Assembly (NCBI GenBank): GCA_026929865.2
Contig: CM049417.1
Coordinates: forward strand, 17,333,501-17,397,500
Direction of reading: 5' to 3'
Origin: Hyperoplus lanceolatus
Taxonomy: Eukaryota > Chordata > Actinopteri > Uranoscopiformes > Ammodytidae
Length of the DNA: 64,000 nt
Positions 56,582 through 64,000 of this stretch are shown one piece after another. How positions within the stretch are numbered: position 1 is the stretch's first letter; each line of letters starts with the position of its first letter. A program made the position numbers and the translations under genes. The notes under the pieces are model-generated. The model worked only from the letters and a program-made list of their open reading frames with translations, did no database searches and was not told where the DNA came from.

Positions 56582-57917
56582 CAGCCGTGTGCGCGCAGTT
56601 CGCTGTCTACGTTCCGAAAGCCGGCTTTATCCTACGGACCTGGTTCCGCTATATTCAAAACCCAGAAATCAATAACGTTTGAGCTTATCGATACCGCTAT
56701 GGAGTCCAGTAGGCTAGGTCACATTATATAATTTTAAATATCGAGTCGGGTCATCTTCATCTAATTAGGCCTACTTCAGCGTATTATTCCATCACTGGAC
56801 CCATCATGGACTGTAAAACTGTTCTACCTTCGACTGTCTTGAAGAAACTCCTTCCACCCGCTCCGTCTCCAAAAAAAAAAAAACTCTTGTCTGCTGAGCC
56901 GCTGCCGCTGCAGACGGGCCCCACCGTCTCATCATTCATTCAATGCAGCGGTGATCAACAAACGAGAGACTGTAGCAAGTGACAAGTCGCAGTTAAAAAA
57001 CGGATAGTTTTTAAATCCATATTAAAATCTGCAGGATAAGACCTAGTTAGCTAAAAAAATCGCAAACGGTTCAAATGTGATGTGTTCAGGTCGGCTCAGT
57101 AAAATGATTATTAGGCAAAGGTCAATAAAATTACATCATGATGTGTTCAAATGTAACATCTAGAAAATAAGAAATTTGAGTTTTTCGCGGGAAGCTTGAA
57201 TAATAGCCTACAGTTTGGGTAAAAACTGTTTTCCCAGCAATATAAACTAAATAGTAGGCTAATATATGAATTATGACCTGTAAAGTCTATCCAGAGTCTG
57301 CTCATCTTGTAAGCAATTAAAGCAATAATACATTCTCTTTAAACAAAATAATAGACAGTATTGATAAAGATTTGGATTGTGGAGTCTTTATAATGGTATC
57401 AAAATGAATTGAAATTAATGATCCCCCTCCCTACTTACAGTATAACTGGGCAATAGTTTAACATGGTGGACTTTAATAATTTTATGGCAAAATCACTTTT
57501 GGCACAATGTGACGTTTTAAATAAATAAAATTTTTCTGTGGAAGCTAACATTCAGCTTGACTCTGAGCTAGACTGAGTTTTCTGAGCCCCTGGGCAAGGT
57601 GCATGGCAAAAAGAGGCCCTTTTCACGATGCTGCAGCAGGACCAAGCGCTTGGTGTTGTGTGATGTCATGATATAGGCTTATATGAATTGTTGTTCGTTT
57701 TATGTGGTCAGGAAGAGACAAGTAGGCTAAGCCGTGTTTGCATTTAAGAGATAAGAGATCGCTAAAATGTACAATTCAATTAGCCTATATGTATATATCA
57801 TTGTTTAACAGTTTTTTTAGTTTTTTTTGGGCAAGTGAACACAACATTCGGGCAAGTAAAACATTACCTGTACTTGCCCTATGGACAAGTGCATTTGAAA
57901 CCTTAGTGTCAACCCCT
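56243..57917. mobile_element. Non-autonomous hAT-like element, 1.7 kb
   Basis: Left end cagtggttgacactaa and reverse complement of the right end (aggggttgacactaa), flanked by the perfect 8-bp duplication GGATTGAG (56235-56242, 57918-57925). Subterminal gggcaagt/cttgccc motifs recur at both ends, as in hAT binding arrays. A 58-codon frame (56806-56982) may be a relic. Lies in rcor2 intron 1. Confidence 0.82.
56517..56582 (+). repeat. (CA)n microsatellite inside the hAT-like element
   Basis: About 66 bp with one CC interruption near 56558. It follows a CT-rich run. Confidence 0.97.
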
Positions 57918-57925
57918 GGATTGAG

Positions 57926-60428
57926 GATCAGGTTTGAGTTCTGATCTTCTCCTGCAAAGTATTAACCGGCACTTCATCAATATCTTTATCACAGGAGCCA
58001 AAACCGGTTAACTCTTTACACTGGTGGCTAATTAAGAACATGCTCCCGTCATGAATTGATTATGAAAATATGTGTTAGTTTCAGCCCATAGAAACACTAT
58101 GGTTTCAGAGTGCTACTTGTTGAAAAGGCATAACAGATTTTTAGAACTGAAATAATGAGTTGATTAGTAGATTTGTTGACAGACAGTAAATATGCAATCA
58201 TTTAGAACACATTAATAACCTAGGTTCATTCTTAAAGACTTGATCTCATACTTTATGCATCTCATGATCTCATGCTCCATGCATATTGTATCTCACCATC
58301 AAGATGTCCGAAATGTGATGGCCTAGTTTAAGCCCTACATCAATTCCAGTCTGTGATGCATGCACTTGCCATACATTGAACTGTTATATATGCACATGTG
58401 TGCCTGTTCATACATGCTGAGGAAACACAGCAACATCTGAAAAAAAAAACGTGCCATGGATAACATGAGGGCCCTCCTGCATGAAGGGGGCTCTCATTTT
58501 AAGTGTCATCGAGTCACTGCCAGGCCAATTTTTGTTCCCCTCTTCATTTACCTCCCTCAATCTCTGGGCCAGGGAGTCTCACATTAGCACAAAAGGCTAG
58601 ACGGTCAACTCAGGACACAAACAGCTCCACCTCCACACGGCAGAGAGTAACCCATCACACCCCCCCCCCCCCCCTCCTAAACGCATAGCCTACATAACGA
58701 CAGGTGACCACAAGCAAAAAAGATCGATATCGCTCACAGATCAATGTGTAAATAAACACCCATTGAATTAGCCCGCATTCTTATTCGCCTTCACTTTGCT
58801 GTCAGCATCACATCGGGACAACTTCATCCCCAGGCAGTTACCTAACTTGCAATGCGAGCAGAACAAAGCGCGGACGCGGCGGAGTTATATGACGAGCCGT
58901 GCGTGGTGCCATGTTAACTTTATTTTTTCCTCCATCAATTTCCAGATTAAAAACATGTCCAGTTGTGCTCTGGATGGGGTGAGGTGAAACGCTTGCAAAC
59001 CAAAAGAGATTAAACCCCATCTAACCAAACTACGATAGACAATACAAGTGTCTGAGGCTCTCTTTGGGGGTCTTTGTCTATCGCTGGTTCCCGGTGGGGC
59101 CCCCCTAAAGAAACTACAACAGCTGTCCCGCTCTTCTAACTTCCTCCAGAACTAGACATGTGTTTAGCTATGGCTGTATCTCCATGTGCTTACGTTTAGG
59201 GGGACACACTACAGCTATACAGATACTAAAAGGGAGCAGTTCGCGAATCCCTGCATGATCCCGCCGCCTGGTTCACGTTCAGAGAGAGTTTTTTAAAAAA
59301 AGGGGGGAGGGGGGTTCGGGGTATAGCCTCGGACACCGCTGAGGTAGCCTCGATCTCTTGTCGATTTCGGCAACTGTTAGCAAGTGGCACGACTATCTTA
59401 AACTATAACACGTTAACTGCTTGCTATCTAGGCAGGGTCTATTGTTTTGTAGTCATCATGCGTGTTACTCCACCAGCAGTGTATGTTTAGTAGGCTAATT
59501 CAATTACACATCTCTCATAACGACACATGGAACTTTTGACACCTTGTCTTTCAATACTTGGAAATCCGACCAAAGTATGCATTATGCCACAAAACAACAA
59601 CAATTCATACAACACACTGTCAAACCCTTAAATGTACATGTCGCCTACAGTTTAATAAATATAGCCTATTTAAAAACACATTTGTATTAAGTCTGGGTCA
59701 GCTCGCCTATTGATTCAGTTATAGCCTACTGACAGATAACGTTGACAATAAAGTGACTAATAGTGTGGTCAAGGATCTCAAGAGTAAGTTTAAAGTTGCT
59801 TCTTTTTGTATTTCGTACAGGCAAACCTAGTATATTGCTAAGAGGACTGATGTATAAGTAGGATATCTGTTTCTTATTTTTCTACTTTCTAATTAGCCTA
59901 TACATTAGTTCCTTTTTAAACCTCACCAAAAATAATTAAATGGTGGTGGACTCCCGGCCGGTGTTTTCTCTTGACCACGTTAGCTCAATGGATATATTTC
60001 CTTGGCAGTCATTTGTGCTGTGTGTCAGACTTTGAAGTCCTTTTGTTTTCCCCACGCTCGCGTTACTGTTACTACTACCAACGATAATGTCTGCTGCTGG
60101 CGTGGGGGTATACAATTAAAATAAAATAAAAACACACAAAAAAACTCGCTCTCTGTACCAATAAAACTCAAGTTACTGGTCTCTTTCGGGACGTTTAGTA
60201 GCAAACGGAGGCAGTTTGGACGGTTGAAGTCATTACTGGAGGATGAACAATAAAAAACAGGCGACATTTCCCCCCTCCTCTCTTCCCCCTCACCAAAGTG
60301 CAATCTGAAGTCAGCCCTAGTTGGTGGTTGGGATGCTAACGTTAGCCGGTTAGCTTGCGGCTAGTACCCCTCGCGTTACATTAGTAACGTTAATAGTTGG
60401 AAGTCTATATAACAGTCACACGCCGTAC
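57926..60428. other. rcor2 intron 1, remaining sequence
   Basis: No exon or named repeat recognised. Contains a C-run near 58660 and a G/A-run near 59300. Confidence 0.5.
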
Positions 60429-60720
60429 CTGTGCTTCGCTTCTCTCCGCTTCCCCCCGCACTCAAAACTTCACAGCGCCTCTGTCCACGGTGTGTAGTCC
60501 TACTCGAAGTGCCCAAAAGACAACTATTGCATCTGAAACGGCTTAATGCTTGCCTAATTGATGAGCCCAGTCGGGTACAATGAAGTGAACTGCACGGGAG
60601 AGAGATGGTGGAGAGCAGCCTTGTGTGTGTGCCGGGGGAGGCGGACAACACCCGGGGAAAAGTGAGGTGGACATCCGCTCCCGATGCGTTCGCCTCTCCC
60701 AACCAGCCGTTTGGATTGAC
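60429..60720 (-). promoter_or_regulatory. rcor2: Putative rcor2 noncoding first exon and promoter
   Basis: On the - strand, CACAG|gtacgg places a possible donor just below 60429. The region above it has more CpG than its surroundings and no repeat. This suits a noncoding exon 1 and CpG-type promoter about 4.7 kb upstream of the ATG exon. No TATA box or transcript evidence is available, and another position is possible. Confidence 0.35.
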
Positions 60721-61317
60721 AAGAAGTAGTCCTTTGAAAGTAGGCTATTAAGTGTAGCCTATCTATTAATTCAAGTATTTATTGTAGCTACACATGTTAT
60801 TTGCCACGTTGGAGTGATTATTTATATCACCATCATATCGCACTGAAAGGCTTTAAAAAAACAGCTTTTAAAACTACCTAGACCTATATGCTAATTCACA
60901 CGATAGTTATTATCCACAGTGAACCTCGTTTAAATAGAATAGAGAAGAAGGCGCACTATCACTTGTAAAAAACAGTAGCTGTTGTTGACTCCTAATCTGC
61001 CCTATCAAAATCCCATAAATTAGGGACTACTTGCCAGTGTGTCGGCGGAGGGATTCGTCAACTGTGCATCTCTGCGCTGAGGCAGGCTGTCCAGACTTGC
61101 ACTGTATGCATGATGAAGAGAAGGGCAGGAGGGGGGGTAAGATTAAACCGAGTGTGTACGTACGCGTGAACATGTGCGCGCGCACGAGAGATAGAGGAGT
61201 CTCCGAGGGCGTGCGTGACTTTGTGCGTGACCTGGCAATGACTCAGATAAAAAGCACTCAATGTAAGCTACTTGGATTTCTCCTTTTATTTAAAACGTCG
61301 AACAATTCAAATAGTTC

Positions 61318-61320
<3 letters not shown>

Positions 61321-61411
<91 letters not shown>
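61321..61411 (+). repeat. (TG)45 microsatellite
   Basis: About 91 bp of TG upstream of rcor2. Confidence 0.99.
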
Positions 61412-61413
<2 letters not shown>

Positions 61414-61559
61414 ACAGAATAGTAGGGGGTAGGGGGTGTTTGTTTCAGAGGAATAATGGGGCAGGATTCCTCACACCTGATGCTGGCAATAAACACAATA
61501 GCACACACTCGCACATAACCTGCTACCTTCCGTCTGCTGACATGTAACAGCCTGTAGCC

Positions 61560-61580
61560 TACTCCTCCAGCATCTCTTTC

Positions 61581-61613
<33 letters not shown>

Positions 61614-62150
61614 AGTCACTCACTCTTTGGCCATCACCTCCTCTTCTTCCTCTTCCTCCACCTCCTCCTTTTCATCATTCATCCCAGCTCTTGAATTCCT
61701 CCCTCCTTTTTTTCTCCTCTAGCTATTTGTCTGCTCCTACACATCTTTTTTGATCTTCCCTGTGTTTGCTTTCTCATTCTTCCCCTTCCCCAATACTTTC
61801 TCCATCTTCCTTCGCTCCCTTATCTGCCCTACTTCTCCTCCTCCTCCTCCTCCCCCTCTTTCCTTTCCTCTCCCTTCTCCCAGTTTGTGCCCCTTGCCCA
61901 ATTCAATTTATTTTGGTTTAAACTCCTTCCTCTTCTCTGTTTCTCCCCCATTCTTCCCCTTTAAATTTAAGTTGACTCCTCTGGCTTTCCTTCCTTCTTT
62001 CCTATCTTCCTTCCTTCCTTCCTTCCTCCTCATGCTCCTCTGCCTCCTTCCTTTCTCTCTCTCTGGCTATACTTCTCTGTCTCCCTCGCTTGCCATCTCC
62101 CTCTTCTTCCTCTCGTGTCGCTTTTCATTACAGCAGTTTGTGTGTGTGTG

Positions 62151-62182
<32 letters not shown>

Positions 62183-62940
62183 AGTCTGTCTGTATGTATT
62201 TCTGTCTGTCTATGTGTCTGTCTGTCTGTCTGTCTGTGTCTATGTGTGTGTGGTGTGTGTGTGTGTGTGCGTACGTGCAACTTGCTCCCTTCCCCTCCCC
62301 CCGTCAGCCCCCATATGGTGACACAGTGAAGCAGTTTTCGCTTCGCTCACCTCCAGAGCCCTCTTCTTTCCACTTCCTACCCCCCCTCCTGTTCCCCCCA
62401 GCTCATTTTCACCCCTGCCACCTCCTCTCCTTCTCCTCCCTCCCCCTCCTCTCATTAGTCAGTGTCCATGGAACTCACCATTCCACTGCTTTTCCTCTCT
62501 CTCTCGTTCTCTCTTTCTCTCTCTCTCTCCCTCTCTCTCTCTCTCCATGTCCAGTCCATGGAGCTCAACACATCCTCTTCTCTTCTTTCGCATCTCTTCT
62601 TCCTCTCCCCTTTCACCTCTCTCTCATCACCTTCCCCTGTTCTCCCCTCCATTTGTCACTCCGTTTCTCTCTCTCTCTCTCTCCATTCCCTCTCCTCCTC
62701 TCCTCGCTCTGATCTCTTTTTCGATCTTCCAGGGCTTGGCGTTCCCTCCCACTCTCCCTCCGGCTCCCTCTTGTTTCCACTTCTTTCCTCCCCTCCCCTC
62801 CTTCCCTCTCTCTCTCCACCTGTCTCATTATTTACTCTCTTGTCTGTCTTCTTTTCTCACTTTTTCTAGGAGGTGAGTGTCTCTCTCCTCCGCTGTCTCC
62901 ATCACTCCATCCTCCCATCCCTCCTTCTCTCCCTCTAATC
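61560..62940 (+). repeat. 1.4-kb pyrimidine-rich region
   Basis: Dominated by CT, CCT and TTCC repeats, interrupted by a TG/(GTCT)n array at about 62139-62275. Gives a spurious 320-codon frame because A-containing stops are rare. No protein homology is apparent. Confidence 0.9.
62139..62275 (+). repeat. (TG)n-(GTCT)n compound microsatellite
   Basis: TG repeats, then GTCT tetranucleotides with variants, then TG again. Confidence 0.95.
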
Positions 62941-63099
62941 CTCTGACTTGCTCCGTTATCCCAGGAGGGAGACTCTTGGTCCTACAATCAGATGTGATAG
63001 AATGTAATGTAATACGGGAGGACCATCACATACTCTAAATCTAATAGATACAGCGAGATGATACAAATCCCTATTTGAAGCCTGTAGAGTTTTTAAAAG

Positions 63100-64000
63100 T
63101 TAATTAAATGTCTTAAAGGTGAACTCAGACAAAATGTTTCTGTAGACTTCTAAGTTCATTTTGCTGTTGCCATCATGTGTTACTGTGTGTTTGTAAAGAT
63201 GAACCTTTACCAAAGTGATGGAAAGGCTAAAGTTTGGAGAAAGAAAGAATCTGCTCATGATCCCAAACATACAGGCTCATCTGTGAAACACGGTGGAGGA
63301 AATGTCATGGCTTGGGCTTGCATGGCTTCGATGGGCTCATTATTCTTTATTGATGATGTAACACATGAGGGCAACAGCAAAAGGAACTCAGAAGTTTACA
63401 CAAACATTTTGTCTGCCAATTTAAAGAAATATGCAACCAATCTGATTGGAAGATCCTTCATGATGCAGCAAGATAATGACCCAAAACACACTGCAAAAAC
63501 AACAAAGGAGTTACTCAGGGGCAAGAAAGGGAAGGTTTTAGACTGGCCAGGTCAATCTTCAGACTTAAATCCTATAGAGCATGCATTTTACCTGATAAGG
63601 AGGAGTAACCCCCCAAAACAAACAGCAACTGAAAGAGGCTGCGGTGAAAGCCTGGAAAAGCATCACAAAAGAAGAATGCAAAAGTTTTGTGATGTCAATT
63701 GGTCACCGCTTGATGCGGCTATTGCAAGAGAAGAATTTGCAACACAATATTAAGTTTCATTCACTTTAATTTATTTGATGTCTATCTGTTCCAATACTTT
63801 TGCTCACCTAAAATGTGGTGTTCCTTTACAAATAATGCTATCTCATGTGTTGTGTATCAGATCCAGATGTAAATACCTGGAATTGAAAGCTGAAATGTTG
63901 ATCTCTTGTTTCATATTCATATTTTGGTGTCAAACCCAAATGTTTTCTGTCTACAGCAAAAATAAAGGAATTGGCCTCACTGTTCCAATACTTTTGTAGG
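63100..64000 (+). mobile_element. Truncated Tc1/mariner-like transposon, 3' part
   Basis: The 3' end of a transposase frame is followed by a terminal region with ttccaatacttttg repeated at 63790 and 63983, typical of fish Tc1 elements. The left end is not defined and the right end is beyond the window. Confidence 0.8.
63175..63753 (+). pseudogene. Tc1-like transposase remnant
   Basis: Encodes KVWRKKESAHDPKHTGSSVK, HGGGNVMAWACMASMGS, QQDNDPKHTAKTTKE (second catalytic Asp) and SSDLNPIEHAF (third catalytic acidic residue). The N-terminal DNA-binding part and first catalytic Asp are missing. Between about 63610 and 63710 the family reading continues in another frame (EAAVKAWKSIT, CKSFVMSIGHRL), so two frameshifts cancel out before LDAAIA. 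Not functional. Confidence 0.9.

Noticed and set aside
60376-60702. 108-codon - strand frame at the putative rcor2 promoter
   Set aside because: No RCOR similarity. The known family start is in the 55.7-kb exon, so this is more likely noncoding exon or promoter sequence.
61750-62712. 320-codon + strand frame rich in Ser, Leu, Phe and Pro
   Set aside because: Product of a pyrimidine-rich low-complexity region with microsatellites. No conserved motif or plausible exon structure.

Overview
This window is vertebrate, almost certainly teleost fish, nuclear DNA. Coding sequence is split into short GT-AG exons by large introns. CA/GT microsatellites are very long and dense, there are several fish-type DNA transposons and tRNA-derived SINEs, and the two genes are close to human MARK2 and RCOR2. 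They also have the tail-to-tail arrangement I recall for human MARK2-RCOR2 (11q13).

Layout. (1) 1-7515: upstream DNA, presumably mark2 intron 1, holding repeats only. (2) 7516-39593, + strand: mark2, the microtubule-affinity-regulating Ser/Thr kinase (Par-1 family). Nineteen coding exons (numbered 2-20) give one continuous 2316-bp frame (771 residues plus stop), checked by phase at every junction. Only the short first exon is missing. The 3' UTR probably runs to an AATAAA at 42054. (3) About 42.06-42.8 kb: short intergenic gap. (4) 45164-55763, - strand: rcor2 (CoREST family), thirteen coding exons encoding ELM2, SANT1, an LSD1-binding linker, SANT2 and a proline-rich tail. A putative noncoding first exon and promoter lie near 60.4-60.7 kb. 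The last coding exon has an apparent 1-base frameshift in a homopolymer. (5) 60.7-63.1 kb: upstream DNA with a 1.4-kb pyrimidine-rich tract. (6) About 63.1-64.0 kb: a broken Tc1/mariner transposon running off the window.

Repeats. There are two hAT-like non-autonomous elements with perfect 8-bp target-site duplications (28397-30725, which contains a nested inverted-repeat element, and 56243-57917). There is a three-copy palindromic MITE family, one copy containing a perfect 34-bp-arm hairpin, plus two further MITE-like elements. Two copies of a tRNA-derived SINE are present, one complete with its duplication. An inverted pair of an unnamed dispersed repeat, a 34-bp-unit minisatellite of about 42 copies filling most of rcor2 intron 7, and more than twenty dinucleotide arrays complete the set.

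The two genes act in separate processes: MARK2 in cell polarity and microtubule dynamics, RCOR2 in LSD1/HDAC chromatin repression. I found no evidence of a prokaryote-like system or a new multi-gene system. The most checkable unusual points are the rcor2 homopolymer frameshift, the minisatellite starting about 25 nt from a splice donor, a GC-AG intron, a 27-nt microexon, a tandem-acceptor/tandem-donor exon, and dinucleotide repeats sitting next to splice donors in both genes.
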